Part shown: positions 7,907-17,093 of the stretch, in pieces | How positions within the stretch are numbered: position 1 is the first letter of the stretch | How the letters are laid out: each line of letters begins with the position of its first letter | Assembly: GCA_905215695.1 (NCBI GenBank) | Contig: CAJMQN010000006.1 | Location: 1 to 64,000, forward strand | DNA from: an uncultured bacterium | Lineage (GTDB): Bacteria > Bacillota > Clostridia > Christensenellales > HGM11417 | Direction: 5' to 3' | Length of the DNA stretch: 64,000 bases | Notes under the pieces: generated by a model | The model's database searches: none | Told to the model about the DNA's origin: nothing | What the model saw: the letters and a program-made list of their open reading frames with translations, nothing else | Made by a program: the position numbers and the translations under genes

Positions 7907-9754
7907 TTAGGCGGATTCTTCGATTGCGCCGCCCGAAAATTGCGCGTTGTATAGGTCGGCGTAAAATCCTTTCTTTTCGAGCAGCGCCTCGTGCGTACCC
8001 TGTTCCACGACGGAGCCGCGGTTCATGACGATAATGGAGGAGGCGTTCCGAATGGTCGAAAGTCTGTGGGCAATGACAAAACTCGTTCTGCCCTTGCGCA
8101 TCTCGTTCATAGCGTTCTGAATCAGGCTCTCCGTGCGCGTATCGACGGAGGAGGTCGCCTCGTCCAAAATGAGGATTTTCGGGTTCTTGAGAATCGCCCG
8201 CGCGATGGTCAGGAGCTGTTTTTGTCCCTGTGAAATGTTGGACGCGTTCTCGTTGATGACCGTATCGTAGCCATGGGGGAGCGTCATGATATAGTGGTGA
8301 ATGTGCGCGCTCTTTGCGGCGGCGATAATTTCCTCTTCCGTGGCGTCCTCGTTGCCGAAGGCAATGTTCTCGCGGATTGTCCCCTCGAAGAGCCAGGTAT
8401 CCTGTAACACCATGCCGTAGAGATCGCGGAGAGAGTTTTTGGAAACTTGGGTGATATCCTTGCCGTCGATTTTAATTTGACCGGCGTTGAGCTCATAGAA
8501 CCGCATCAAAAGGTTGACGAGCGTGGTTTTTCCCGCGCCGGTAGGTCCGACGATCGCAATGGTCTCTCCGGGCTGTGCCGTCAGGTTCAAATCGTCGATG
8601 AGGGGCGATTCGGGCACATAGCTGAACGCGATGTCCTCGAAGGTGACAAGACCTTTCGCGGCGTCCTTGTCAATGACCTCGGTGCCTGCGTCCACGTCGT
8701 CCTTTTCGTCAAAGATTTCAAAGACGCGCTCACCCGCCGCGACGCCCTGCTGAATGATATTCGCAATCTGCGCTACCTGCATAATCGGCATGGAGAATTG
8801 TTTTTGATAGATGAGGAAGGCGTTGATACCGCCGATCGTCATAAATCCTTTGCCGTACAGGACGCCGCCGATGACGCAGACGAGCACATAGCCGATATAG
8901 GAGATGACATTAAGGAGGGGCATAATCATGCCGGAGAGGAACTGCGCCTTTGCGCCCGCCTTCTCGAGTCCGCGGTTGGAGACCTCGAAATCCTCGATGC
9001 TCGGCTGTTCGCGGTTGTAGAGCTTGGTGACCTTCAGTCCGGTGAAGTATTCTTCGACCTTGGAGTTCAGTTCGCCGAGTTCGCGCTGTTGGTCCTTAAA
9101 GAGTTTTTGGGAGCGTTTCATGATGGTCATGGAGACGAACATGAACAGGGGAATGGTCACGAGCATGACGAGTGCCAAAATCCAGGAATAGCGGAACATC
9201 ATGACCGTCACGCCGATAAAGGTAAAGGTGCCGGAGACGACCTGCGTCACGCTCTGCTGCAATGTCATGGAGACGGTCTCGATGTCGTTCGTCATACGGG
9301 AGAGAATTTCGCCGTGCGTGGTCCCGTCAAAGTACTTTAAGGGGAGTTTGTCGAGTTTGTCCTTCATCTCCGACCGCAGACGATAGACGATGACCTGCGA
9401 GACCCGCGCCGCCATAAAGGAAGCAACAAAATTTAACAGGCAGGCTGAAAAGTAAATGGCGAGCGTCTTAAACAGAATGCGCATGACGAGGGGCATGTCG
9501 ATGGTGCCCGTCCGCATTCCGGCGACAAGTGCGTCCGTTGCGTCCGCCATGACGCTCGGACCGAAAATCATGAGGATTGCCGCCGCTGCGGAGCAGAGGA
9601 GCACGATGAGAAATTGAATTCTTTGGGGTTTGATATAGGAGAGCAGACGCTTGACCGTGCCCTTGAAGTTCTTGGGTTTGTCGAAACCCATGCCACCACC
9701 GTGAGGACCGCCGCCCATTCTGGGCGCTCTGCGGGATTTCGTATTTTCACTCAT
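7907..9754 (-). CDS. ABC exporter, transmembrane-ATPase half transporter B
   Basis: A 615-residue half transporter: a basic N-terminus, six predicted membrane helices (about 40-330) and a C-terminal ATPase domain. The ATPase has Walker A GPTGAGKTT, a signature degenerate to ISQGQ, and Walker B ILILDEATSSVDT with the catalytic glutamate present. Its ATG overlaps the TGA of the upstream half transporter by four bases, which implies translational coupling and a heterodimer. With the TetR gene upstream, a drug or toxic-compound exporter is likely, but the substrate is not evident. Confidence 0.93.
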   Translation of the reverse strand: MSENTKSRRAPRMGGGPHGGGMGFDKPKNFKGTVKRLLSYIKPQRIQFLIVLLCSAAAAILMIFGPSVMADATDALVAGMRTGTIDMPLVMRILFKTLAIYFSACLLNFVASFMAARVSQVIVYRLRSEMKDKLDKLPLKYFDGTTHGEILSRMTNDIETVSMTLQQSVTQVVSGTFTFIGVTVMMFRYSWILALVMLVTIPLFMFVSMTIMKRSQKLFKDQQRELGELNSKVEEYFTGLKVTKLYNREQPSIEDFEVSNRGLEKAGAKAQFLSGMIMPLLNVISYIGYVLVCVIGGVLYGKGFMTIGGINAFLIYQKQFSMPIMQVAQIANIIQQGVAAGERVFEIFDEKDDVDAGTEVIDKDAAKGLVTFEDIAFSYVPESPLIDDLNLTAQPGETIAIVGPTGAGKTTLVNLLMRFYELNAGQIKIDGKDITQVSKNSLRDLYGMVLQDTWLFEGTIRENIAFGNEDATEEEIIAAAKSAHIHHYIMTLPHGYDTVINENASNISQGQKQLLTIARAILKNPKILILDEATSSVDTRTESLIQNAMNEMRKGRTSFVIAHRLSTIRNASSIIVMNRGSVVEQGTHEALLEKKGFYADLYNAQFSGGAIEESA

Positions 9755-11523
9755 GCCAATTCCTCCTCCGAGAGCTGGGATTCCGCGATCTCGCGATAGA
9801 CTTCGCTGTTTTCAAGCAGTTCTCTGTGTTTTCCCTGCGCGACAATCTTGCCCTCGTCGATGACGAGAATGTTGTCGGCGTTCATAATCGAACTGATTCT
9901 CTGCCCGACGATAATGACCGTAGCGTCTCCGACTTCCCGCCGCAGCGCCTGCTGAAGTTTTGCCTCGGTCTTGAAGTCGAGCGCGGAAAAGGAATCGTCA
10001 AAGACATAGATCTCGGGACGTTTGACGAGCGCTCGGGCGATGGACAACCGCTGTTTCTGTCCGCCCGAGAAATTGTTGCCGCCCTGCGCGACCTCGGTAT
10101 CCAGTCTTGCCTCGGTATTTTCGATGAACTCCGTCGCCTGCGCAATTTCGCAGGCGTTCATGATTTCCTCGTCCGTGGCGTCTGCCTTGCCGTATTTCAT
10201 GTTGTCGCGAATCGTGCCCGTGAAGAGGAGCGCTTTCTGCGGAACGAACCCGATGCGGGCGCGGAGCTCGGCGGGGTCCATTTTCCGCACGTCCGTGCCG
10301 TCCACGAGAATCTGTCCCGCACTCGCGTCATAGAATCTCGGAATCAGATTCAGAATCGTTGACTTTCCGCTCCCCGTCGAGCCGATAATCGCGGTAGTCT
10401 CTCCGGGACGCGCGGTGAAGTTGATACCCGAGAGCACCTTCTCAAAGTCGGGAGAACTGCTGTCCGCGTAGGAGAAGTCCACATTGCGGAATTCCACAAG
10501 TCCGCGGCGCTCCTCGGGGAGCACGGGCTGCGCGGGACTGCCGATAGCGGGCTCTGTGTCCAAAACTTCGTTGATACGCTGTGCGGACGCCGATGCGCGC
10601 GGAATCTGTACAAAGACCATGGTGACCATGATGAGGGACATCATGATATTCATGATATAGGTCATGGACGCCATCATCGCGCCCACGTTGCCGTCCCCGT
10701 TTTCGATACCCTTTGCGGCGAGAAAGACGATACCGACCATGGAAAGATTCATGATGAACTGAATCGCCGGCATCATAATGGACATCATGCGGGAGGCTTT
10801 CAAAGAAATCTGCGTGACCTCTTTGTTGGCTTTGGCAAATTTTTTGGTCTGCGACTCCTGCTTATTGAAGGCACGGATTACCCGCACGCCCGTGAGGTTC
10901 TCGCGGGTGACCATGGTCAGGTGGTCCACCTTTTTCTGCATCTTCTTAAAGAGAGGGGAGACGAGCAGACCGATGACAAAGATTGTGATGAGGATGAGCG
11001 GAATGGACATGTACAGGACGGGCGCAGTCGCGGTGCTCTTCGAAATCATCTTATAGAGCGCGATTCCGAACATAAAGGGCGCCATCGCAAGGATTCGGAT
11101 TGCCATGACGATGAAGTTCTGCATCTGCGTCACGTCGTTGGTATTCCGGGTAATGAGGCTGGCGGTGCCGAACTTATCGACTTCCTTTAAGGAAAAGGTC
11201 TCCACCTTTTGGAAGAGAGAGGAGCGCACCTTTCTGCCGAATCCCATAGAAATTTTGGAGGAAATGAAACAGATGAGGATTGCCGCCGCGGACGCCGCCA
11301 GCGAGAGGAGCATCATCATACCGCCCTTTTCGAGGATGTAACCGATATTGGCGACTTGTACGAGTTCGCCGGCCGCGTTGACTTCGTAGGTCAGACCGTT
11401 GTTGATGATGTCGCTCATGTAGTCCGGCAGAGCGAGCTCAGCAAAGACCTGCCCGATGATCAGCGCGACTGCGGCAAGCAGCCAACCGATATACGGCTTT
11501 AGGTGTCTGAAGATTTTGAACAT
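9751..11523 (-). CDS. ABC exporter, transmembrane-ATPase half transporter A
   Basis: A 590-residue partner half transporter. I start it at the ATG at 11523 (MFKIFRHL), preceded by AAGGAG, rather than at an upstream in-frame codon. Six membrane helices precede an ATPase domain with Walker A GSTGSGKST and signature FSGGQ. Walker B reads YVFDDSFSALD, with Asp where the catalytic Glu normally sits. That degenerate site pairs with the consensus Walker B of half transporter B, the pattern known for heterodimeric exporters of the BmrCD/TM287-288 type. It lies 23 bases downstream of the tetR-like gene. Confidence 0.92.
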   Translation of the reverse strand: MFKIFRHLKPYIGWLLAAVALIIGQVFAELALPDYMSDIINNGLTYEVNAAGELVQVANIGYILEKGGMMMLLSLAASAAAILICFISSKISMGFGRKVRSSLFQKVETFSLKEVDKFGTASLITRNTNDVTQMQNFIVMAIRILAMAPFMFGIALYKMISKSTATAPVLYMSIPLILITIFVIGLLVSPLFKKMQKKVDHLTMVTRENLTGVRVIRAFNKQESQTKKFAKANKEVTQISLKASRMMSIMMPAIQFIMNLSMVGIVFLAAKGIENGDGNVGAMMASMTYIMNIMMSLIMVTMVFVQIPRASASAQRINEVLDTEPAIGSPAQPVLPEERRGLVEFRNVDFSYADSSSPDFEKVLSGINFTARPGETTAIIGSTGSGKSTILNLIPRFYDASAGQILVDGTDVRKMDPAELRARIGFVPQKALLFTGTIRDNMKYGKADATDEEIMNACEIAQATEFIENTEARLDTEVAQGGNNFSGGQKQRLSIARALVKRPEIYVFDDSFSALDFKTEAKLQQALRREVGDATVIIVGQRISSIMNADNILVIDEGKIVAQGKHRELLENSEVYREIAESQLSEEELA

Positions 11524-11546
11524 GGTTATCTCCTTAAAAATTGATA

Positions 11547-12173
11547 CTATGTTGTGGGGGCGAGGATTGCGGAGAGCAAAGTTTCCGGCTTTGGGAGCTC
11601 GCATTCCGTGCCTTGGAAGAGCGCGAAGACCCGTTGATAAGCTACGCCCTGAAAAAATCCGAAAAACATCGTCGCGAGCGCGCCCGGACTGTCGTCCTTA
11701 CGGATAAAGCCGGCGTCCTGTCCCTTTTTGAAGAGGTCCGCCATGATATCTTTCGGTCTCCATCGCCGCGGGTAGGCGCGGAAAAGTTCCGCATAATCGA
11801 AGTCGTACCGAATCAAGTGAAGCGTACTCATAAAATGAATAAAATATGCAAAATTTTCGTCGTTTTCAATGCCTGCGAGATAGTTGCGGACCATTTGCTC
11901 AAACGCATTTTTCGTGGGCATGCGCCCCGAAAAATGCCGCTCGTACATCTCGTCGGAGTGTTGTGCGGCAGAGATGAGAATATCCCGAAAGATTTCGTCC
12001 TTATTGCGGAAATAGTGGTACATAAGCCCGTGACTGCACTGGCAGTCGCGCATGATATCGTCTATTTTTGCATTGTCGTACCCTTTTTGGCAAAAAATCC
12101 GAATCGCGCTGTTGATAATCTCCTGACGGCGCGCGGTCTTGATCTCTTCGAATTGTTCCCGGGTTCTCGGCAT
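11547..12173 (-). CDS. TetR/AcrR-family transcriptional repressor
   Basis: A 208-residue one-component regulator. The N-terminal helix-turn-helix spans about residues 12-58 (EIINSAIRIF, then GLMYHYFRNKDEIF), and the C-terminal ligand-binding part is variable. The ribosome binding site is GGAGGGAG. It is the first gene of an operon with the two ABC half transporters. A perfect 11-base inverted repeat overlies its own promoter, so it probably represses the whole operon until a ligand binds. Confidence 0.92.
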   Translation of the reverse strand: MPRTREQFEEIKTARRQEIINSAIRIFCQKGYDNAKIDDIMRDCQCSHGLMYHYFRNKDEIFRDILISAAQHSDEMYERHFSGRMPTKNAFEQMVRNYLAGIENDENFAYFIHFMSTLHLIRYDFDYAELFRAYPRRWRPKDIMADLFKKGQDAGFIRKDDSPGALATMFFGFFQGVAYQRVFALFQGTECELPKPETLLSAILAPTT

Positions 12174-12197
12174 ATCTCCCTCCTTTTTTCCAAAGGT

Positions 12198-12228
12198 TGA
12201 ATATATTGACTGACTTTTCAGTCAATAT
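12198..12228 (-). promoter_or_regulatory. TetR-type operator overlapping the exporter operon promoter
   Basis: A perfect inverted repeat, ATATTGACTGA (12203-12213), four bases, then TCAGTCAATAT (12218-12228). On the minus strand the repeat contains TTGACT as a -35 element; TATTCA at 12198-12203 is a possible -10 with a 16-base spacer. Repressor binding would block RNA polymerase. Confidence 0.8.
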
Positions 12229-12300
12229 TAACATTATATGACTGCGGAATCGGTTTGTCAACGGTATGAAAGTGAAAACTTCGTGAAAAATGGGGGAAAG

Positions 12301-12338
12301 GAAAACGGAGGTCCCGAATATTCGGAACCTCCGTTTTC
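12301..12338. terminator. strong hairpin terminator downstream of degV
   Basis: GAAAACGGAGGT (12301-12312) pairs with ACCTCCGTTTTC (12327-12338), and the inner CCGAATATTCGG extends the stem. It can act on both strands. It lies in the 307-base gap 12174-12480, which otherwise holds only the operator and the hairpin at 12430-12477. Confidence 0.75.
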
Positions 12339-12429
12339 TATAAAATAGGGTAGGGTGAGGGCAAAATAACCAATGGCAACGTGATTGCCGGGGAAAAGGT
12401 TTTATTTTCCCGCAGGAACGCCTTATATC

Positions 12430-12477
12430 CCGACCGTGCTTAAGAGCGAGCGCGGAGCGCGAGTGTAACACGGTCGG
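12430..12477. repeat. GC-rich hairpin, possibly a dispersed intergenic element
   Basis: CCGACCGTG (12430-12438) pairs with CACGGTCGG (12469-12477), enclosing a GCGAGCGCGGAGCGCGAG-type inner palindrome. It starts four bases after the degV stop codon and lacks a T run, so it is not a typical terminator. Whether it recurs elsewhere in the genome cannot be seen here. Confidence 0.45.
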
Positions 12478-12480
12478 AAT

Positions 12481-13347
12481 TTATCTGTGCTGTCCCAGGA
12501 AGAAGAGCGCGACAGTGCCGGGTCCGGAGTGCGCGCCGATGACGGGCTCCACGTAATGAATCAAAATATCCTTGACGCCCATGGTTTCGCGAATCCGCTG
12601 CGCGACGTATTCCGCATCCTCGAGGCAGTCGCCGTGAGAGATGAAAACCGTCTGTTTGGCAGGGTCAATGGCGAGTTCCTGCATCTTTTTGACGAGCGCA
12701 TTCAGAGAAGACTTTCGCCCGTGCACTTTGGAGACCGGAATCAATCGACCCTCGTTGTCCATGTGCATGACGGGCTTGATGCCGAGAATCGTGCCGAAGA
12801 TTGCCGCGCCCATCGAAACTCTTCCGCCCCGCTTTAAAAAGAAGAGGTCGTCCACCGTAAACCAATGGCAGAGGTGATACTTGTTGCGTTCCAGCCATTC
12901 GTGTACTTCGCGGAGTTCCTTGCCTTCCTCCCGCATTTTGCAGGCGTACCAGACGAGGAGCCCTTCGCCGAGGGAGGCGCCCAAAGTATCGACGTCCAAA
13001 ATCGTGGCGTCCGGATACTTTGCTTTCAGTTCCGCGAGCACGGAATGCCCGGTGGCATAGCTCGCCGACAGGGCGGAGGAGAAACCTATGTAGAGGAGAT
13101 CGTGCCCCTTTCGGAGAACCTCCTCAAAGACCTTCTGACAGTCCTCGGGATTGATACAGGAGGTCGTGACAGGCTCTTTTTCGCGGAGCATGGCGTAGAA
13201 TGCGCCGAGGTCGTTTTTCTGACCCTTTATGTAACTGTCGTAGTGCCGAGGTCCCACGTGGTACATGAGGGAAATCACGTTCAAATCAAATTTTTCGATG
13301 AGCTCGTCCGGAAGATTCGAGGACGAGTCGGTGACGATTTCATACAT
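12481..13347 (-). CDS. DegV family fatty-acid-binding protein
   Basis: A 288-residue DegV-fold protein. In Firmicutes these bind fatty acids and can act as the FakB subunit that presents the acyl chain to the kinase FakA. The N-terminal motif is IVTDSSSNLP; the family fold and length fit throughout, including the segment near FLKRGGRVS. The start has GGAGG about ten bases upstream, behind a good promoter. It stands alone and divergent from the DUF1836 gene. No fakA homologue is nearby, so which fatty acid or partner it uses is open. Confidence 0.9.
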   Translation of the reverse strand: MYEIVTDSSSNLPDELIEKFDLNVISLMYHVGPRHYDSYIKGQKNDLGAFYAMLREKEPVTTSCINPEDCQKVFEEVLRKGHDLLYIGFSSALSASYATGHSVLAELKAKYPDATILDVDTLGASLGEGLLVWYACKMREEGKELREVHEWLERNKYHLCHWFTVDDLFFLKRGGRVSMGAAIFGTILGIKPVMHMDNEGRLIPVSKVHGRKSSLNALVKKMQELAIDPAKQTVFISHGDCLEDAEYVAQRIRETMGVKDILIHYVEPVIGAHSGPGTVALFFLGQHR

Positions 13348-13382
13348 CGTTTACCAGCCTCCGTTATCTCGTTTTCAAAACT

Positions 13383-13411
13383 AGTATATCTGATTTTTTA
13401 AAAGAAGTCAA
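13383..13411 (-). promoter_or_regulatory. promoter of degV
   Basis: On the minus strand, TTGACT (13406-13411), a 17-base spacer and TATACT (13383-13388). Confidence 0.75.
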
Positions 13412-13429
13412 CGATTCTGCGGGTTATTG

Positions 13430-13458
13430 TTGAAGTTTTCTCCGCTTTGTGCTATAAT
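13430..13458 (+). promoter_or_regulatory. promoter predicted to give a leaderless mRNA
   Basis: TTGAAG (13430-13435), a 17-base spacer and TATAAT (13453-13458). Only six bases separate the -10 from the ATG at 13465, which also lacks any Shine-Dalgarno sequence. The transcript should therefore begin at or next to the start codon. Confidence 0.75.
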
Positions 13459-13464
13459 TTTCCT

Positions 13465-14037
13465 ATGCGAAAAGAATTGGATGAAGAACTCAAAACCTGG
13501 TCCGAAAATATCCGTGCCTTTCATCTGCCGAGGTGGAGGGAACTTCCCGATATCGACCTCTATATGGATCAGGTGCTCAACTATGTTGAAAAGGTGCTTT
13601 CCGTGTTTTCGGACGGAGAAAATAAAATCATTACATCTTCCATGGTCAACAATTACGTAAAGCAGGGCGTAATCCGACCGCCGGAGAACAAGAAGTACGA
13701 CAGACACCGCCTTGCCGCGCTCTTTATCATCTGTCTCTTCAAGCGGATACTCAACATCGGCGAGATTGACGAACTGATCCGCACCCGCAAGGGGGAACGC
13801 GGACTCGACCGCGACGCCGCCTACGACACCTTCGCAACCGACCTCGAGGACGCGCTCCGCGCCTTCATTCCGCCGGACGCGGAGCGTATGCGCGGGATTC
13901 TCGACCGGATTGACGGCGTCAATCCCTACTATGTGACCATTCTCGCCTTTGTCAACCATATCTACGCGCAGAAACTCATCGACCTTGAAAAGAAAAACAA
14001 GTCCCTCGACGAAACTCCGCGCAAGGAGAAGAAGTGA
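13465..14037 (+). CDS. DUF1836 domain-containing protein
   Basis: A 190-residue protein of the DUF1836 family, found in Firmicutes; function not established. The helical N-terminal half (IITSSMVNNYVKQGVI, then KKYDRHRLAALFIICLFK) resembles a MerR-like winged-helix DNA-binding fold, which is my inference. I chose the ATG at 13465 because it lies six bases after a TATAAT; a longer frame from 13447 would overlap the promoter. There is no ribosome binding site. It overlaps the start of recD2 by four bases, so the two are probably co-transcribed. Confidence 0.85.
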   Translation: MRKELDEELKTWSENIRAFHLPRWRELPDIDLYMDQVLNYVEKVLSVFSDGENKIITSSMVNNYVKQGVIRPPENKKYDRHRLAALFIICLFKRILNIGEIDELIRTRKGERGLDRDAAYDTFATDLEDALRAFIPPDAERMRGILDRIDGVNPYYVTILAFVNHIYAQKLIDLEKKNKSLDETPRKEKK

Positions 14038-16319
14038 ACCAAGCGGGGGAGAAGCGAAAAGTCTCGGGCATCATCGAGAGCATTCTCTTCAAGAACAACG
14101 ACAACGGCTATACCGTTTTGGAACTCGACGTCGGAGGACACCCCCTCACAGCCGTCGGGGTGCTTCCGCTCGTCTGCGAGGGGGAATGCGTGGAGCTCGA
14201 GGGGGAGACGGTCCGCAGTAAGTACGGCGAACAGTTCAAGATAGAGAACTACCGTTCCCTTCCGCCTCGCGGTCCGGACGCCATCGTGCGCTATCTCTCG
14301 AGCGGACTTGTCAAAGGGGTTGGCGAAGTGACCGCGTCCAATATCGTGGAACGGTTCGGCGAGGATACGTTGGACGTCATCGAGTTTTCTCCCGCCCGTC
14401 TCGCCGAAGTGAAGGGCGTCAGCGAAAAGAAAGCGTTCGAAATCGCGACGGGAATCAAGAGCCTCAAGGAAATGCAGAGCACTGTCATGTTCCTGCAATC
14501 CCTCGGGATTTCGGTCAACATGGCGCTCAAAATCTATAAGAAATACGGACAGAATTCAGAGCCTGTCTTAAAGGAGAATCCCTACCGTCTCGTCGAGGAC
14601 GTGGACGGAATCGGATTCCTCACCGCGGACAAGCTCGCGCTCAACCTCGGCGTGGGCGGGGACAGCGATTTTCGGATTCGCGCGGGCATTGTGTATATTT
14701 TAAAGGATACCGTTTCTTCGGAGGGGAGCACCTACTGCGAAGTTTCGACAGTCAGCCGCCTTCTGCACACGGAACTGAATATCCGCGCGGAGGGGGGCGA
14801 GGAACGGGTCTGCGAAATTCTGCGGGGCCTTGCAATCGACGGACAGGTCAAACTCTTTGAGCTGGACGGCGTAGCCATGGTCTCGCTCGCCTCCGTCTAT
14901 AACACCGAAAAGGCGTGCGCGGACAAGCTCGTGAGGCTCGAGGGCAGGACGCAGGAACTTCGGACGGACGTGCGCGCGGACATTGCGGAATTCGAGCGCA
15001 CGGAGGGGATTACCTTGGACGAAGGGCAGAAAACCGCCGTGGAAAACTGTCTTCTGCACAGCGTTTCCGTCATCACGGGCGGTCCGGGCACGGGGAAAAC
15101 GACAATCATCAAGTGTGTGCTCTTTGTGCTTACGAAGTGCGGGCAGAAGGTTCAGCTCGCCGCGCCCACGGGACGGGCGGCAAAACGCCTGTCCGAATCG
15201 ACTGGAGAGGACGCGCGCACCATTCACCGCTTGCTCGATTTGAATTTCAAGGACGGCAAGGGATTCTTTACCTTCAACGAGCACACCAAACTCGACTGCG
15301 ACGCGGTCATCATCGACGAGGTGAGCATGATCGACGTCTATCTCTTTCAGAACCTTCTCTCCGCGGTGAAGGTCGGGGCTCGGCTCGTACTCATCGGGGA
15401 CAAGGATCAGCTCCCTTCGGTGGACGTGGGAAACGTCCTTTCGGACCTCATCGAGAGCGGTCTGTTTTCGGTGAGCTGTCTCGTCAATATCTACCGCCAA
15501 AGCGAGGACAGCAACATTTCTTTCAACGCGCACCGCATCAATAACGGGGAGTTCCCCGTCTTTCCGGGCAAGGAATCGGACTTTTTTCTCGTCCAACGGG
15601 AGAGCGCGGAGGACATCTTTGCGACCACGCTCGACCTTGTGAAGAACCGCCTGCCCAAATTTTTGAATGCCGAACCCGAGGAAATTCAAGTGCTCGTGCC
15701 CATGAAAAAGGGTGTCTGCGGCGCGGTCAATCTCAACAAGGCTCTACAGGAACTGCTCAATCCCAAGGGACACAAGAAGGAATACGTCTGCGGCGGAGTG
15801 AGTTTCCGAGAGGGAGACAAGGTGATGCAGACGGCGAACAACTATGCCCTCGAGTGGGTGAAATACGGCAGGTACCCGGAGTACGGTTCGGGCATCTTCA
15901 ACGGTGACATCGGAAGGGTGCGCGAGGTCAAGACGACGGGGGAGGTCGAAGTGCTCTTCGAGGACCGCGTCGTGACCTACGGTCCCGCGGAGCTGTCCGA
16001 CCTTGCGCTCTCCTATGCCATCTCCATTCACAAGAGTCAGGGCTCGGAATTCGACTACGTGGTCATTCCCGTGACGGGCGGTCCGCCCTCGCTGTTCAAC
16101 AGAAATCTTCTCTATACGGCTGTGACGCGAGGCAAAAAACTTGTCGCGCTCGTCGGCGAGAGGCGGAATGTCGAAAATATGATACGGAATCACTTTATCC
16201 GCAACCGCAAGACACAGCTTGCGCGGTTTCTCAAAGAGAGGGCTGTCGCCGCGCAGTCCCTCGGAACGCCGGACGCGGACCTTTCTTGGGCGCAGGGCGT
16301 CCTGACGGAGGAGAAATGA
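14034..16319 (+). CDS. recD2: RecD2-type ATP-dependent 5'-3' DNA helicase
   Basis: A 761-residue superfamily 1B helicase of the RecD-like type found without RecBC. The N-terminal OB-like and helix-hairpin-helix region (GLVKGVGEVTA, LAEVKGVSEKKA) precedes the motor. Motor motifs seen are Walker A GGPGTGKTT near residue 350, IIDEVSMID, and the C-terminal helicase motif SIHKSQGSEFDYVV. The GTG start overlaps the TGA of the DUF1836 gene and has GGAG upstream. Members of this family act in repair and replication-fork maintenance. The next gene, comFC, overlaps its stop codon. Confidence 0.93.
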   Translation: MNQAGEKRKVSGIIESILFKNNDNGYTVLELDVGGHPLTAVGVLPLVCEGECVELEGETVRSKYGEQFKIENYRSLPPRGPDAIVRYLSSGLVKGVGEVTASNIVERFGEDTLDVIEFSPARLAEVKGVSEKKAFEIATGIKSLKEMQSTVMFLQSLGISVNMALKIYKKYGQNSEPVLKENPYRLVEDVDGIGFLTADKLALNLGVGGDSDFRIRAGIVYILKDTVSSEGSTYCEVSTVSRLLHTELNIRAEGGEERVCEILRGLAIDGQVKLFELDGVAMVSLASVYNTEKACADKLVRLEGRTQELRTDVRADIAEFERTEGITLDEGQKTAVENCLLHSVSVITGGPGTGKTTIIKCVLFVLTKCGQKVQLAAPTGRAAKRLSESTGEDARTIHRLLDLNFKDGKGFFTFNEHTKLDCDAVIIDEVSMIDVYLFQNLLSAVKVGARLVLIGDKDQLPSVDVGNVLSDLIESGLFSVSCLVNIYRQSEDSNISFNAHRINNGEFPVFPGKESDFFLVQRESAEDIFATTLDLVKNRLPKFLNAEPEEIQVLVPMKKGVCGAVNLNKALQELLNPKGHKKEYVCGGVSFREGDKVMQTANNYALEWVKYGRYPEYGSGIFNGDIGRVREVKTTGEVEVLFEDRVVTYGPAELSDLALSYAISIHKSQGSEFDYVVIPVTGGPPSLFNRNLLYTAVTRGKKLVALVGERRNVENMIRNHFIRNRKTQLARFLKERAVAAQSLGTPDADLSWAQGVLTEEK

Positions 16320-17029
16320 AAGGGGATTTTGGGGCGGTGCTGTACCCCGAGGGAATTTCCTGCGCGTCCTGCGGCAGAGACGTGTTCGAGGGCGAGCCTT
16401 TTTGTCCGTCCTGCGCGAAAAAATTGACGAAAAACGATGGGAAATTCTGCGAGCGCTGCGGCATGCCCACAGTGGGCGAGGAGCGATACTGTATCAGATG
16501 CGCGGAAAACGTCAATTATTTTGAACGTGCGTATTCCGTCTATCTCTATGACGAGGGGACGAAACCGCTCCTGCGGCGGTTCAAGGAGAAGGGCGAACGG
16601 TGGCTCGGAAGGGTCTTTGCCGGACTGCTGTCCGACTATATGCGGGAGTACCGCATCGAGGCGGACGTTCTGACCTTCGTGCCGATGACTTCGGAAAAGA
16701 GGAGACGGCGCGGCTTCAATCAAGCGGAAGTTCTTGCGCGCGAACTCTCCCGGATTTCCGGTATTCCCTGTGAGGAGATGCTCGAAAAGGTGCGGGAATC
16801 CGCGCCCCAAAAGGAGTTGGATTTTGCGGACAGACAGAAAAATCTGAAAGGATGTTTTCGGCTCAAGCAGGGCAGACGGACGGAATATCGGCGCGTTCTC
16901 CTTTTGGATGACGTGATGACGACAACGGCGACGGTCAACGAATGCTGCAGGATTTTGTCAAAAGTTTGTGAAAACGGTGTGAAAGTTTTGACAATTTGCA
17001 CCGCCCTGCGCAAAATAAAGACCGAATGA
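16316..17029 (+). CDS. comFC: ComFC-like phosphoribosyltransferase-fold protein
   Basis: A 237-residue ComF family protein. An N-terminal zinc-ribbon region has four CxxC pairs (CASCG, CPSC, CERCG, CIRC), followed by a phosphoribosyltransferase domain ending in VLLLDDVMTTTAT, the PRPP-binding loop. In Bacillus, ComFC takes part in DNA uptake, but homologues occur widely in non-competent bacteria. Its ATG overlaps the recD2 stop codon by four bases. No other competence gene is in the window, so a role in DNA metabolism beside RecD2 is only suggested by linkage. Confidence 0.88.
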   Translation: MKGDFGAVLYPEGISCASCGRDVFEGEPFCPSCAKKLTKNDGKFCERCGMPTVGEERYCIRCAENVNYFERAYSVYLYDEGTKPLLRRFKEKGERWLGRVFAGLLSDYMREYRIEADVLTFVPMTSEKRRRRGFNQAEVLARELSRISGIPCEEMLEKVRESAPQKELDFADRQKNLKGCFRLKQGRRTEYRRVLLLDDVMTTTATVNECCRILSKVCENGVKVLTICTALRKIKTE

Positions 17030-17030
17030 A

Positions 17031-17059
17031 TTTACAAAACCCAAAAAATAGTGTAAAAT
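17031..17059 (+). promoter_or_regulatory. promoter of secA
   Basis: TTTACA (17031-17036), a 17-base spacer and TAAAAT (17054-17059), two bases after the comFC stop codon. Confidence 0.72.
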
Positions 17060-17093
17060 GTCAAATATATTGTATGTTTAGGAGTGGCAGTAC

